The notes: generated from the sequence alone by a model not told the origin. Counted from the stretch's first letter, positions 51,703 to 61,818 are shown. The stretch: 64,000 nt of DNA from Streptococcus mitis (GCF_016658865.1 NZ_CP067992.1:1259001-1323000); one strand, 5' to 3'. Numbers and translations: made by a program.

Positions 51703-52986
51703 ATGAAACAAGAATCAACTGTTGATTTGTTACTAGACGTTGACCAACGTCCTTCGGCTGGAAAAGGAATTCTCCTTAGTTTCCAACACGTTTTCGCCAT
51801 GTTTGGTGCGACCATCTTGGTACCATTGATTTTGGGAATGCCTGTATCTGTTGCCCTTTTTGCTTCAGGTGTTGGAACACTCATCTACATGATCGCAACT
51901 GGTTTTAGAGTTCCAGTTTATCTAGGATCATCATTCGCCTTTATCACAGCTATGTCCCTAGCTATGAAGGAACTAGGAGGGGATGTATCAGCTGCACAAA
52001 CAGGGGTTATCCTTACAGGTTTTATCTATGTCCTTGTGGCTGCAAGTGTTCGTTTTGCGGGTACAAAATGGATTGATAAACTCTTGCCACCAATCATCAT
52101 CGGACCTATGATTATCGTTATCGGTCTTGGACTTGCAGGTTCAGCTGTTACCAATGCTGGTCTTGTAGCTGATGGAAACTGGAAAAATGCTCTTGTAGCA
52201 GTTGTTACATTCTTGATTGCTGCCTTTATCAATACAAAAGGAAAAGGATTCCTACGAATCATTCCATTCCTCTTTGCCATTATCGGTGGTTACCTCTTCG
52301 CACTAACTCTTGGTTTGGTTGACTTTACACCAGTTCTTAAAGCCAACTGGTTCGAAATTCCTGGTTTCTACTTGCCATTTAGCACAGGTGGTGCCTTTAA
52401 AGAATACAATCTTTACTTTGGTCCAGAAACCATCGCCATCTTGCCAATCGCTATTGTAACAATTTCTGAACATATCGGAGACCATACTGTTTTGGGTCAA
52501 ATCTGTGGCCGTCAATTCTTGAAAGAACCAGGTCTTCACCGTACTCTTCTTGGTGACGGTATCGCAACTTCTGTTTCTGCCTTCCTTGGTGGACCAGCAA
52601 ATACAACTTACGGAGAAAATACAGGGGTTATCGGTATGACTCGTATCGCTTCTGTCTCAGTTATCCGTAACGCTGCCTTTATCGCGATTGCCCTTAGCTT
52701 CCTTGGTAAATTCACTGCCTTGATTTCAACCATTCCAAACGCTGTACTTGGTGGTATGTCAATCCTTCTCTATGGAGTTATCGCCAGCAACGGTTTGAAA
52801 GTCTTGATCAAAGAACGTGTTGATTTCGCTCAAATGCGTAACCTAATCATCGCAAGTGCTATGTTGGTACTTGGACTTGGAGGAGCTATCCTTAAACTTG
52901 GTCCAGTTACCCTTTCAGGTACTGCCCTATCAGCCATGACAGGAATCATCTTGAACTTAATCTTGCCATACGAAAATAAAGACTAA
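51703..52986 (+). CDS. uraA: Uracil permease (NCS2 family)
   Basis: 427 residues from the ATG at 51703 (MKQESTVDLLLDVDQRP). About 14 membrane segments with NCS2 marks: PVYLGSSFAFITAM, the substrate glutamate region TISEHIGDHTVLGQICG, and GGPANTTYGENTGVIGMTRIASV. Proton-coupled uracil import. Expression should fall when UMP is high through the PyrR leader. An in-frame ATG at 51667 lies within the attenuator and is rejected. Confidence 0.95.
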   Translation: MKQESTVDLLLDVDQRPSAGKGILLSFQHVFAMFGATILVPLILGMPVSVALFASGVGTLIYMIATGFRVPVYLGSSFAFITAMSLAMKELGGDVSAAQTGVILTGFIYVLVAASVRFAGTKWIDKLLPPIIIGPMIIVIGLGLAGSAVTNAGLVADGNWKNALVAVVTFLIAAFINTKGKGFLRIIPFLFAIIGGYLFALTLGLVDFTPVLKANWFEIPGFYLPFSTGGAFKEYNLYFGPETIAILPIAIVTISEHIGDHTVLGQICGRQFLKEPGLHRTLLGDGIATSVSAFLGGPANTTYGENTGVIGMTRIASVSVIRNAAFIAIALSFLGKFTALISTIPNAVLGGMSILLYGVIASNGLKVLIKERVDFAQMRNLIIASAMLVLGLGGAILKLGPVTLSGTALSAMTGIILNLILPYENKD

Positions 52987-52999
52987 ATGTCTTGACACA

Positions 53000-53033
53000 A
53001 AAAGTCCGCTCAGACAACTGAGTGGACTTTTCT
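53000..53033. terminator. Terminator between uraA and CPBP gene
   Basis: AAAAGTCCGCTCAG (53000-53013) and CTGAGTGGACTTTT (53018-53031), 14 bp with one G-U, 4-nt loop. Confidence 0.9.
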
Positions 53034-53038
53034 AATTT

Positions 53039-53797
53039 TCAAGTCCCCCAAGCAACCAATAGATAGATCAGGCTAGAACCAAACATATCTGCTAAAGCAT
53101 GCATGAGAAAGAATGGAAGGAGATTTTTAATTTTATATTTGTATAAGAAATAATAGAATAAGCCATAAACTACACCGATTACCAAAGCCCATACTAATCC
53201 TTGATAGGTGTGGAAGGAAATACGAATAATCGTAGAATAAAGCAAAACCAACCACTTGTATTTTTCCTTCACTGAAGTTAACAAACCTAGAAAGAAAAAC
53301 TCTTCATAAAATCCATTTAGCAAGGCATAGGCAATCGCTATCGGGCTGAGAGCTAAGAACTTCCCTATTATTTGCGTGAAATCTATATAGGCAAAAAGGT
53401 CTGGATTAAAGTAATTATATTTACCAGTGAGAGTTGTAACCAAGTCTCCAAACAATCCCACTAAAGCAAATATAAATGGAACCCAAAAGATAATGGACCA
53501 ATTCCAGTGAATAGGAAGCTGTTTAAAATCATAATTTCGAATCAAAAGATAGAGTAAGGTCACAGCCAGTAATATAGTTTGCAGGGTAAAATTACTAAAA
53601 TAAGCAGCACCTTCGCTTGCAGCCTGTCTAACTGTCCCTTCTGTACTTGATGCACCCGTTGGAAACGTATTTGCTAAAAATAGCTCGGTTGAACGAATTA
53701 TAAACTGACCAAACATTATGATCGTAATAATCACAATGTCAAACCATCTCAAGTATTTTAGAGGTTTAGATGGATGTATTTTTTTTAAAATATTCAT
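53039..53797 (-). CDS. CPBP family intramembrane metalloprotease-like protein
   Basis: 252 residues with about seven membrane segments. Abi/CPBP motifs: GFYEEFFFLGLL (motif 1, EE present but the usual EExxxR arginine is a leucine), SFHTYQGLVWALV (motif 2, F..H) and FFLMHALADM (motif 3). The missing arginine may indicate altered activity. Family members process CAAX proteins or act in bacteriocin self-protection. Confidence 0.82.
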   Translation of the reverse strand: MNILKKIHPSKPLKYLRWFDIVIITIIMFGQFIIRSTELFLANTFPTGASSTEGTVRQAASEGAAYFSNFTLQTILLAVTLLYLLIRNYDFKQLPIHWNWSIIFWVPFIFALVGLFGDLVTTLTGKYNYFNPDLFAYIDFTQIIGKFLALSPIAIAYALLNGFYEEFFFLGLLTSVKEKYKWLVLLYSTIIRISFHTYQGLVWALVIGVVYGLFYYFLYKYKIKNLLPFFLMHALADMFGSSLIYLLVAWGT

Positions 53798-53950
53798 ATC
53801 TTCTCCAGGTATTCTATACTCATATAAATATTTTAAGAAAAAAGGCTTAAACTTTTATAAAATTTCATTAATTCATTTAGATTCAAAAGCTTTTATTAGT
53901 AAAAATAACCCCTCTTTGAGAGTGGTTATCATCTACTTTCATTTTTTTGT

Positions 53951-54847
53951 TTATTTCTCTAACAATAAATCTTTCAACGAAATCAAAGTGACTGCAATTA
54001 AAATCATTGCCATACCAAGAAAATCAATAGGATAAAATTGTTCATTCATAATTAGGAAGGCAAAGAAAACCGCCGAGATTGGTTCAATTGAAGCCAACAA
54101 ACTTGACTTGACCGGTCCTATCAGACTGGTTCCTTTAAGGAAAGCTGTATAGGCAAAGACAGTTCCGATAAGGATAATACCCGCAAAAGCGAGGAGAAAA
54201 TCAAGACTAGTTGGGATAGCAGTCTGTAGAACTCCTGTAAAAGGAAGGGCGACCAAACCTGCTATGACCATTCCCACACCAATGACCAAACTACTCCCCC
54301 ATTTCTTAATCAAGGCTATGGGCAAAATGATATAAAGTGCGTAAGTCAGAGCAGAAAAGAGACCCCAGAACAGACCTGCAGGTGTCATAGATAACTGGTC
54401 CAACTGCCCATGAGTGGCGATCAGGAAGGTCCCTCCAATGGCTAATATGATGGAAACAATCTCTCCAAGCGTCGGCGCCACCTTATCCTTGATACAGCTA
54501 TAAATCAAAATCCCGACAGGACAAACATACTGAAGCACCGTCGCGGTCCCTGCATTGGTCTCCTGAATAGCAGTTAGATAGGCAAATTGATTGAGGAAGA
54601 GGCCAATCAGAGCAAAAATAAGAAGAGACAACAAACTCTTTCTATCCTTTAAAAAGGCCAGCATTTTATCCTTTGCAGTAGCATAAGCCAAGACCATGAG
54701 AATCCCACCGGCGATTAAAAGTCGTAAGTTAGTTAAAACCAGAGCCGAAATTCCGTGTGCCATCAGATATTGGCCACTCGTTCCTGACAAGCCCCAAGCA
54801 ATCCCAGCCACAACTGTTAATAGAGTCCCTTTTAAAATATTTGGCAT
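53951..54847 (-). CDS. EamA/DMT-family transporter
   Basis: 298 residues from the ATG at 54847 (MPNILKGTLLTVVAGIAWGLSGTSGQYL), with AAGGAGAG upstream. Ten membrane segments in two EamA repeats (WGLSGTSGQYLMAHGIS and ANLLASIEPISAVFFAF-like GPVKSSLLASIEPISAVF). Probably exports a small metabolite; substrate unknown. It follows the S12 hydrolase by 8 nt. Confidence 0.88.
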   Translation of the reverse strand: MPNILKGTLLTVVAGIAWGLSGTSGQYLMAHGISALVLTNLRLLIAGGILMVLAYATAKDKMLAFLKDRKSLLSLLIFALIGLFLNQFAYLTAIQETNAGTATVLQYVCPVGILIYSCIKDKVAPTLGEIVSIILAIGGTFLIATHGQLDQLSMTPAGLFWGLFSALTYALYIILPIALIKKWGSSLVIGVGMVIAGLVALPFTGVLQTAIPTSLDFLLAFAGIILIGTVFAYTAFLKGTSLIGPVKSSLLASIEPISAVFFAFLIMNEQFYPIDFLGMAMILIAVTLISLKDLLLEK

Positions 54848-54855
54848 GTCTCTCC

Positions 54856-55791
54856 TTACTCTTCTTTGCGAATCAAGTCCATCACTTGATTGCGGTCTAT
54901 AATCCATTGAGCCCTCTCATCCTTTTCATAGGTACGATTCGATAGGAAAATAGCCGCTTCTTGCTTCTGGCGATTCCACATGATAAAGGTACCTGTATAG
55001 CCCGTATGGTCTAGCCAATCTCCTTCCAAATTCCATGCCAAAGAACGTTCCTTGTCATCCAAAGGAGAAAAATTTTGACTCAAATCTCTTGCAAAATCAT
55101 CTGCTAAATAGTGTTCTAAAAAGATTTGTAAATCCTTTACAGTCGAAAATAAACCAGCGCTACCAGCATGTCTGCCCAGGAGACGAGCCTTGGGATCATG
55201 TACTACGCCAGCCTCGACACCTCTAACTGTTGGAACAGCAAGCTTAACAGACCCAAACTGGGTTTCCATCATTCCCCAAGGTTCCCAGACTTGCTCCTGT
55301 AAAATCACATCCAAGTCTTGATTAAAGATTCTTTCCAAGATAAAACCTAACAGCAAAAAATGGACATCCGAATAAAGAAAGGCTGGCTGATTTCGTCTAT
55401 TGAGATGAAACATCGCTTCCTTTAATTCTGAATCTGTTAAAAGATCACGATTGGGAATAAACGGATCAAGGTCTGTTGCGTGAGTCAAGAGCTGGCGAAT
55501 AGTGATGTCTGGATAATCACTTTCAGCTAAAAAATCTGTTACCGGTCTATCAATATCTAATTTGCCTTTTTCCCACAAGAAGGTAAAAACGGTACCAACT
55601 CCAACAACCTTGCTGACACTGGCTAGGTCGTAAACTAGTCCTGCCTCTGTCTGCAAGCCATGCTCTGGGTCACTCTGGCCTAAATAGAACTCCGTCCATT
55701 GATTGTCCTTAAAATATGCAAAAGAGGCTCCGGGATAGATCCCTGCCTCGATTTGTTCTTCTATTTTTTTAATAATCTTGGTCAACTTCAT
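54856..55791 (-). CDS. Serine hydrolase, beta-lactamase/PBP-like (S12)
   Basis: 311 residues. Nucleophile motif S-x-x-K in YDLASVSKVVGVG (about residues 57-60), Y-S-D in FLYSDVHFLLLGF as the YxN equivalent, and H-T-G in LDHTGYTGTF as the KTG equivalent. No signal peptide, so cytoplasmic; likely an esterase or D-amino peptidase rather than a penicillin target. Overlaps cppA by 4 nt. Confidence 0.88.
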   Translation of the reverse strand: MKLTKIIKKIEEQIEAGIYPGASFAYFKDNQWTEFYLGQSDPEHGLQTEAGLVYDLASVSKVVGVGTVFTFLWEKGKLDIDRPVTDFLAESDYPDITIRQLLTHATDLDPFIPNRDLLTDSELKEAMFHLNRRNQPAFLYSDVHFLLLGFILERIFNQDLDVILQEQVWEPWGMMETQFGSVKLAVPTVRGVEAGVVHDPKARLLGRHAGSAGLFSTVKDLQIFLEHYLADDFARDLSQNFSPLDDKERSLAWNLEGDWLDHTGYTGTFIMWNRQKQEAAIFLSNRTYEKDERAQWIIDRNQVMDLIRKEE

Positions 55792-56513
55792 ACTTTTTCA
55801 AACCACAATTCAACATTATTTCTATCTTTACCAAGGAAGAATTTTTCAGACTTAGGAATAAAATATTCGGTAGACTCAAATTTCTTGCGAAGACTTGCTA
55901 TATCTAGTTCACTGACCAGGAACTTGAGCATAGATAAGTCCCAAGTAACCGAATTGTCCACAGTCAAATCCTGCCCCTCAGCTGGGATAAAACCAAGTGA
56001 TGTCCCAACTTCAGATGATTCCAAGTAACTTTCGATATCAGTTGGGAGATGTAATTCCATAGAAATCTCAAATTTACTTAAAGAAATTGATTCCAAATCT
56101 GTTTGAAATTCAGGTTTTTCTCCTACTTCTACTAGACTTTCTCTATCATCTTCCGCATGAATCAAAACCAAATCATCTTCTGGAGAGTAAATTTCAAAAG
56201 CGTAGCCATTTTGACCTTTATATAAGCGATGAATCGAATCTGTTTTAGATAAGATTCCTTCAATTTCTAAGGGATTTTCCACCTTGACAATTAATCTAGC
56301 TAATTTTTTTCTTCCCTCCACCTTACGAGTACGCATACTTGGAGCTTCTTCTAAAACCAGCTTTTCTAGACCTGTTTGATCACCTAGTGACAGAAAGGCT
56401 GACTCTTCTAACAAGGCCTTCATACCAAGGGTCTCTATATAAAATGTTTCATTTAATTTTCTATTATTTACTTTTAAAGTAGGAATAATCCGTACAATCT
56501 GATTTACATTCAT
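55788..56513 (-). CDS. cppA: CppA family protein (C3-degrading proteinase homologue)
   Basis: 241 residues from the ATG at 56513 (MNVNQIVRIIPTLKVNNRKLNETFYIETLGMKALLEE), after GGAGGAG. Two glyoxalase-fold halves: the N-terminal domain is a VOC-type beta-alpha-beta unit. Homologues were reported to degrade complement C3, yet no protease motif or secretion signal is visible, so that role is doubtful. First gene of the cppA-S12-EamA operon. Confidence 0.88.
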   Translation of the reverse strand: MNVNQIVRIIPTLKVNNRKLNETFYIETLGMKALLEESAFLSLGDQTGLEKLVLEEAPSMRTRKVEGRKKLARLIVKVENPLEIEGILSKTDSIHRLYKGQNGYAFEIYSPEDDLVLIHAEDDRESLVEVGEKPEFQTDLESISLSKFEISMELHLPTDIESYLESSEVGTSLGFIPAEGQDLTVDNSVTWDLSMLKFLVSELDIASLRKKFESTEYFIPKSEKFFLGKDRNNVELWFEKV

Positions 56514-56607
56514 AAACTCCTCCAACTCTTTTATTTTAAAGGATTTTAGAATTTTTTACAAGATATTATGCTCAAATTTACCGATTTTTCGTAAAAATTT
56601 CATCTAA

Positions 56608-56634
56608 AAAACCGAGGATTGCCCCGGTTTCAAT
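56608..56634 (-). terminator. Aquaporin gene terminator
   Basis: AAACCG-GGG and CC-CGGTTT pair in an imperfect hairpin, followed on the minus strand by U residues, just after the stop at 56638. Confidence 0.75.
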
Positions 56635-56637
56635 TTC

Positions 56638-57543
56638 TTATAGGTAAAGGAATTTGAAGATAGCTACTGCCGCAATTGCTGCTGCGATCGGTGCTACTAC
56701 TGGTACCCAAGAGTACCACCATTTTGAATCACCTTTGTGCTCACCAAGAACTGATTTTGGAAGGAAAGCATGAAGGAGACGTGGTCCCAAGTCACGGGCT
56801 GGGTTCAAGGCAGGTCCTGTAGGGCCACCAAGTGATGTTACCAAGGCCATAACAAGGAATCCAAGTGCCAAGTGAGCAATTCCAAGACCAGATGTCATAA
56901 ATGGTGCTACTTGTTCTTTAGCTTGGTCAAGTGCTGCTGTTACTTGCTCTTGAGGAATTGTTTGACCTTGAGTAGTTGCTTGAGCAACTTGAGCATTGAT
57001 AGCTGCTTGTGCTTTTGATACTAGTTCAGCACCAAAGAAGTTTTTAGTCATTCCAAGAGCTGCAAAGAAAAGAACAAATGAACCAACAAACTCGTTTACA
57101 AAACCGTTAACAGTTGCTGCGAAACGTGCTTCTTTTGTACCATTATCCAAACTTGAAATGGTTGAGAAAGTACCCAAGATGTTGTTTGGATTTTCAGTTT
57201 TCAAGTAGTATGGGCGGTGTGTTGCCACAACCAAGGCTTGACCAAAGATAGCACCCAAAACTTGTGCGATGATATAAGGCGCAACTTGTGCCCAAGGGAA
57301 GAGACCGCTGATCGCAAGTCCAAGAGTGAAGGCTGGGTTAATGTGGTTACCAGATACGTTACCAAACATCAAGGCTGGGATCATAACCCCCATACCATAA
57401 CCAACAGCGATAACGATCCAGCCACTTTGGTGACCTTTCGTACCTTTAAGTTCAACGTTGGCAACTGCACCATTTCCAAGAATGATCAAAATAGCAGTGG
57501 CCAAAAATTCAGTGGCATATTTAATTGCCCATGTGAAATCCAT
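56638..57543 (-). CDS. Aquaglyceroporin (GlpF/Gla type)
   Basis: 301 residues, six membrane helices and the two NPA boxes: GNHINPAFTLG (about residue 68) and GPALNPARDLGPR (about 250). An extra Ala/Gln-rich helical insert (LVSKAQAAINAQVAQATTQGQTIPQEQVTAALDQAKEQ, about residues 176-213) lies between helices 4 and 5. It is longer than classic GlpF and typical of Lactobacillales Gla channels that pass glycerol, water and lactic acid. Monocistronic. Confidence 0.92.
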   Translation of the reverse strand: MDFTWAIKYATEFLATAILIILGNGAVANVELKGTKGHQSGWIVIAVGYGMGVMIPALMFGNVSGNHINPAFTLGLAISGLFPWAQVAPYIIAQVLGAIFGQALVVATHRPYYLKTENPNNILGTFSTISSLDNGTKEARFAATVNGFVNEFVGSFVLFFAALGMTKNFFGAELVSKAQAAINAQVAQATTQGQTIPQEQVTAALDQAKEQVAPFMTSGLGIAHLALGFLVMALVTSLGGPTGPALNPARDLGPRLLHAFLPKSVLGEHKGDSKWWYSWVPVVAPIAAAIAAVAIFKFLYL

Positions 57544-57662
57544 TTGATAGATTCTCCTTAAAATTTTTTAGACAATCCTTATTCTATCAATTTTTATATC
57601 TTTTAGCAACAGGTTTTCTAAAAGAATGTATGAGAAAGCGGTTTTATTTCTCTTATTAAAAC

Positions 57663-57694
57663 AAAAGGATTAAGGGGATCCATTTCCTTAATCC
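57663..57694 (-). terminator. Terminator after the ATP-grasp gene
   Basis: GGATTAAGG (57667-57675) and CCTTAATCC (57686-57694), a perfect 9-bp stem with a 10-nt loop, with UUUU on the minus strand. Confidence 0.8.
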
Positions 57695-57702
57695 GAGAGT
57701 TC

Positions 57703-58869
57703 TTATTCTTGACGTTGTCCGAAATCTGCAATCATCTGCTCCATTTCTTGTCGACTCGGAGTTGTCAGCATATAAAGGTAATCTCCTTGAAGTTCCGCAA
57801 AGGCCGCTGGCATGATTTTTTTAACCTTGAACTGATGGCTGTATTTGGCAAGCAAGTCCTCCTCAGAATAGACATAATGAGCATTTGCACGGCGAGACGT
57901 AGCCAAACAATACTGAGGTTCAAAGTCTAATACTGGGAACACTTCTCCTGCGACAATAGCAGCATAGCCACGATAAAGATCCAAGGAATGAGCAAAGTTA
58001 TAAACATCAATGGTAAAACCACCTGCAGGACGGTTATTGTACTCAATGGCGATGTAATCATCCCCTTCACGGAAGAACTCAATATGGAAGAACCGTTCTT
58101 TCATACCAAATTCTTTGACAATTGCCTCACCATATTTACGTAATTTAGGATCCATATCCTTGAGGACGTAATAAGAATTGTCCATCTTGTAAATCATGAG
58201 ATCAAGCGGTGTATAGGCGTAGTCGAAGGTCGTTGAAAAGACAATCTTTCCATCCTTGTCTACGAGCCCGTCAAAGGTACAGATTTCACTAGAAGTAACA
58301 AATTTTTCAAAGAAATAAACGGTCGAATGGTCCCATTCTTGCTTAAAGTGATTGATATCATCTTCTGTCTCGAGCTTAAAGGTTGCGGCTGCTCCAACTC
58401 CATTATCAGGTTTGGCAATCATTGGAAGACCGATTTCTTTCACTGCTTGATCAACATCTGCTTCCGTCTTGATAACAGCTCCAGGTACCACAGGGACACC
58501 TGCTTTTTTGAAAAGCTTCTTCATTTCAGACTTAAATTTTGTCTTTTTGAGATCCTCTGGTTTGGCACCAAAGACATTGAATTGCTCACGAAGACTTGCA
58601 TCTAACTCAAGCCAGTACTCATTATGAGACTCAATGCGGTCAATTGGGCCATATTTATAGAAAAGGAAAGCAACTGCACGTTTGACTTCATCTATATTTT
58701 CAAGATTGTCAACACGGAAATACTCGGTCAGGCTATTACGTAAAGGTTCATCCAATTGCTCGTAAGGTTCTTGGCCAATTCCCAAGACTGTGATGCCTTT
58801 ATTAGCTAGCTCAATTGTAAACTGTTGAAAATTTTGCGGATAGTAGGGAGAAATAACAAGGTAATTCAT
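57703..58869 (-). CDS. ATP-grasp domain ligase-like protein
   Basis: 388 residues. N-terminal Rossmann-like domain (MNYLVISPYYPQNFQQFTIELANKGITVLGIG), then an ATP-grasp core with the phosphate loop MIAKPDNGVGAAATFKL (about residues 149-165) and metal ligands FFREGDDYIAIEYNNRPAGGFTIDVYN. It probably couples an acid to an amine using ATP. The substrate is unknown. It forms a tight cluster with two esterase-like genes upstream (12 nt gap). Confidence 0.85.
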   Translation of the reverse strand: MNYLVISPYYPQNFQQFTIELANKGITVLGIGQEPYEQLDEPLRNSLTEYFRVDNLENIDEVKRAVAFLFYKYGPIDRIESHNEYWLELDASLREQFNVFGAKPEDLKKTKFKSEMKKLFKKAGVPVVPGAVIKTEADVDQAVKEIGLPMIAKPDNGVGAAATFKLETEDDINHFKQEWDHSTVYFFEKFVTSSEICTFDGLVDKDGKIVFSTTFDYAYTPLDLMIYKMDNSYYVLKDMDPKLRKYGEAIVKEFGMKERFFHIEFFREGDDYIAIEYNNRPAGGFTIDVYNFAHSLDLYRGYAAIVAGEVFPVLDFEPQYCLATSRRANAHYVYSEEDLLAKYSHQFKVKKIMPAAFAELQGDYLYMLTTPSRQEMEQMIADFGQRQE

Positions 58870-58881
58870 AGATAACTCCTT

Positions 58882-59622
58882 TTATAAATAGAGATTTCCA
58901 AGGAAATAAGGCATTTGTTTACGCCACCATTCCCAATCGTGGGCGACATCGTGTCCCCATTCAGCAAACCAGGCTGGAATTTGTTTCTGGTCAAAGGCTT
59001 CTTTGAGCTTGTAAAAGGATGGTAGACCGTCTTGTTCCCAGGCACCAAGACCCGTACACAGCACAATCTCTGCCTGACGATAACGGTCAATAAACCAGCC
59101 GTCGTTCTGGTTCCAGATATAATCTACTGGCGAGTTTTGGTAAATAGCATCGTCATTGTAGTAATCGCCGACAAAGAAACGTGAGTCGTAAACACCACTG
59201 AGAGCAATCACCTTGGTAAAGACATCTGGATGTTGGAGGAAAAAGTTGACTGCATGGTAGGCGCCCATGGAGCAACCTGTCGCCATCATACCATCAAACC
59301 AACCTGTCTTGTGCTTGATAAAAGGAATAGCCTCCTCAATCACATAACGCTCGTAGGCACGGTGCATCTCTGCTTGGTCATGACCATTTTTCCAAGTGGC
59401 CAACCAGCTCTCACTATCTACACTGGATAGGGTAAAGAACTGAACACGGCCTTCCTCGATAAAAGAAGCACAAGCATCAATCATGCCAAAATCATAGTAT
59501 TCATTGTGACTACCACCTGATGAAGCAAAGACCACAACTGGAATCCCTGCATGTCCATAACGATTAAGGTACATTTCACGGTTAAGATTGCCACTCCAGT
59601 GGCTAAGGTTTTCAATATGCAT
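58882..59622 (-). CDS. Alpha/beta-hydrolase, esterase family (first of pair)
   Basis: 246 residues with GCSMGAYHAVNF as the G-x-S-x-G nucleophile elbow (about residue 116), an acid in the VYDSR/DNDGW region and a C-terminal GHDVAHDWEWWRKQMPYF histidine motif typical of enterochelin-esterase-like (esterase D/PutA) proteins. No signal peptide. It lies between the ATP-grasp gene and a second esterase-like gene. Confidence 0.85.
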   Translation of the reverse strand: MHIENLSHWSGNLNREMYLNRYGHAGIPVVVFASSGGSHNEYYDFGMIDACASFIEEGRVQFFTLSSVDSESWLATWKNGHDQAEMHRAYERYVIEEAIPFIKHKTGWFDGMMATGCSMGAYHAVNFFLQHPDVFTKVIALSGVYDSRFFVGDYYNDDAIYQNSPVDYIWNQNDGWFIDRYRQAEIVLCTGLGAWEQDGLPSFYKLKEAFDQKQIPAWFAEWGHDVAHDWEWWRKQMPYFLGNLYL

Positions 59623-59642
59623 TGACTTTCTCCTTTTCTAAC

Positions 59643-60467
59643 TTACCATTTCTCTGCAAAAAATCTCAGACAGTCTGGTAAATTCTCCGACCAAGGGATT
59701 TCACTATGGATGGCACCAGATTGAACTTTCAAGACAAGATTGTCCAGATGAACTCCCCCTGCTATCAAATCATGGTAATAGCGAAGCGACGAATCGATAT
59801 AGGCTTGTTTGATATTACCAGCCATCAGGGTCTTGTCCGTATCATCTGCTTCTTCAGTTCCAACATAGATAAAGATACGCTGGTCAGGCGATAGTTTCTT
59901 GCGTTCAATATAGCGATTAAAGGCTTCTTGATGGAGCCAGTTGGCAGATGAAAAGACGCCCAAGCAACCAATTTGGTCTTGGTATTCCAAACCGATAAAC
60001 TGGGTAATATTGCCTCCTAGTGAAGACCCAATCATAGCCGTATGCTGGCAGTCAGCTTTAGTACGGTAGGTCTCATCGATAAATGGCTTGACCACCTCCA
60101 TAACAAACTCGGCATACTCCACGCCCTTACCGCCAAATTGCTGTCCTGGGATAGGAGATTCTTGGAACTTCCAAGCCGCATACTCATTCATCCGCCCCAT
60201 ACCATCATTGTCAATGGCGACGACAATCATGCGACTGATATCAGGATTACGCTTAATAGCTGGGATAATCTTCCATGAATGTCCAATGAAAGACTCCTTG
60301 CTATAAAAAACATTTTGCCCGTCATGAAAGTAAACAACAGGATAGGAACGATCCGTGTCTTTCTCATAATCTTTAGGCAGAAGAACACGTACACGGCGTT
60401 CCTTACCTGTATAAGGAACCTTGAGTTTGTGTTCTTTCATTTTTAAATAAAAGTAGGATAGATTCAT
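59643..60467 (-). CDS. Alpha/beta-hydrolase, esterase family (second of pair)
   Basis: 274 residues from the ATG at 60467 (MNLSYFYLKMKEHKLKVPYTGKERRVRVLLP); a TTG eight codons earlier is also open. Nucleophile elbow IGSSLGGNITQF, VVYFHDGQNVFYS oxyanion-side strand, and a C-terminal GAIHSEIPWSENL histidine. Resembles the Fes/esterase family and is distantly related to its downstream neighbour. Promoter TGA-TATAAT lies at about 60503-60511. Confidence 0.85.
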   Translation of the reverse strand: MNLSYFYLKMKEHKLKVPYTGKERRVRVLLPKDYEKDTDRSYPVVYFHDGQNVFYSKESFIGHSWKIIPAIKRNPDISRMIVVAIDNDGMGRMNEYAAWKFQESPIPGQQFGGKGVEYAEFVMEVVKPFIDETYRTKADCQHTAMIGSSLGGNITQFIGLEYQDQIGCLGVFSSANWLHQEAFNRYIERKKLSPDQRIFIYVGTEEADDTDKTLMAGNIKQAYIDSSLRYYHDLIAGGVHLDNLVLKVQSGAIHSEIPWSENLPDCLRFFAEKW

Positions 60468-60522
60468 TGTCAGAAAACTCTCTATATTCAAAATTTTATT
60501 TTATTATATCACAATTATAGAA

Positions 60523-60569
60523 AAAAAGTTAGTTTTGCTTCCACTTTTGGAATTAAAAACTAACTTTTT
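60523..60569 (-). terminator. thiI terminator
   Basis: AAAAAGTTAGTTTT (60523-60536) and AAAACTAACTTTTT (60556-60569), 14-bp perfect stem, 19-nt loop, U-rich on the minus strand. Confidence 0.75.
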
Positions 60570-60603
60570 CATCTATTTTTCTAAATTCTTCTGGATTTTC
60601 TGA

Positions 60604-61818
60604 TTAGAGCAGATTGTCAATCAAGTCATCGACTTCATCTTTTTCGGCTTGAGGTGTAATCTCAGTAATCATAATTCCAGCCACTGCTCGCTCAACTAAG
60701 CCTTCAACATCCATACGCGCTTCGTACTGCTCCGCATTCTTAATCTTAGGATTTGTTTTTGGACGATCTGGCGCAAAAATGGTACAACAGTCTTCAAATG
60801 GCTGGATTGAAATGTCAAAGGTATCGATTTCTTGTGCAATATCAATGATTTCCAACTTATCCATAGTGACAACAGGACGGATGATGGGAGTGTTGGTCAC
60901 AGCGTTAATAGCCTGCATGCTTTCCAAGGTCTGGCTAGCTACTTGACCAAGACTTTCCCCATTGATGATAACCAAACCATTTCGTACCTCACGAATACGG
61001 TCCGTAATCCGCATCATAAAACGACGCGTCAAGGTCATGAGATAAGCTTCTGGCGCTTTGGCCTTGATTTCTTCTTGAATCTCTGTAAAAGGAACTTCGA
61101 TAAACTGGATATTTCCCCCAAACTTGGTTAATTTACGGGTCAAATCTTGGGCTTTTTTTAGTGCACCAGGACTCGTGTAAGGTGGGCTAGCAAAATGAAC
61201 AGCCTCAATATCCACTCCACGTTTCAAAGCAAGATAACCTGCTACAGGGGAATCAATTCCTCCTGACAGCATGAGCATGCCTTTACCTGAAGTTCCAACT
61301 GGCAAACCACCAGCCCCACGAATAGTTTCATAAGAAAGATAGGCTGCTTCTTCACGGATTTCCACTTGGAGATTGATATCAGGACTTTTCATTTGAGCTT
61401 GTACGTTTGGAATGGCTTCGAATACAGCTCCTCCAAGTGTTTGATTGAGTTCACGACTATCCAACTCAAAGTTGTGGTCGCTACGCTTGCTAGAAATTTT
61501 AAAGGTCATGCCATCCTTGTAGATGTCCTGCATAATCTCTTGGACAGCAGACTTCAGAACTTCTACAGATTTTTCAACCTTATAAACAGGGGAAAAGTTT
61601 TGAATTCCAAAAACTTGTTTGAGCGATTCTGCTACTGCTGTGTAATCTGCTCCATTGAGGTAAGCGTGGGCACGGTCGCGATCTGCTGTTACCTTAACTT
61701 GGGGATAGATAGACAAAACGTCTGAAATATTATTGCGAAGTTTATTGATGAAACGCATACGGTTTTTACCCTTGGTTGACAACTCTCCGTAGCGAATCAT
61801 AATTTCTGAATACTGCAT
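60604..61818 (-). CDS. thiI: tRNA 4-thiouridine synthase ThiI
   Basis: 404 residues. N-terminal ferredoxin-like plus THUMP domains (to about residue 165), then a PP-loop ATPase with the [17 protein letters not shown] motif (about 184-200) and the conserved Cys region [17 protein letters not shown]. It lacks the C-terminal rhodanese domain of E. coli ThiI, as in other Firmicutes. It installs s4U8 in tRNA with sulfur from the adjacent desulfurase. Begins 8 nt after that gene. Confidence 0.95.
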   Translation of the reverse strand: MQYSEIMIRYGELSTKGKNRMRFINKLRNNISDVLSIYPQVKVTADRDRAHAYLNGADYTAVAESLKQVFGIQNFSPVYKVEKSVEVLKSAVQEIMQDIYKDGMTFKISSKRSDHNFELDSRELNQTLGGAVFEAIPNVQAQMKSPDINLQVEIREEAAYLSYETIRGAGGLPVGTSGKGMLMLSGGIDSPVAGYLALKRGVDIEAVHFASPPYTSPGALKKAQDLTRKLTKFGGNIQFIEVPFTEIQEEIKAKAPEAYLMTLTRRFMMRITDRIREVRNGLVIINGESLGQVASQTLESMQAINAVTNTPIIRPVVTMDKLEIIDIAQEIDTFDISIQPFEDCCTIFAPDRPKTNPKIKNAEQYEARMDVEGLVERAVAGIMITEITPQAEKDEVDDLIDNLL

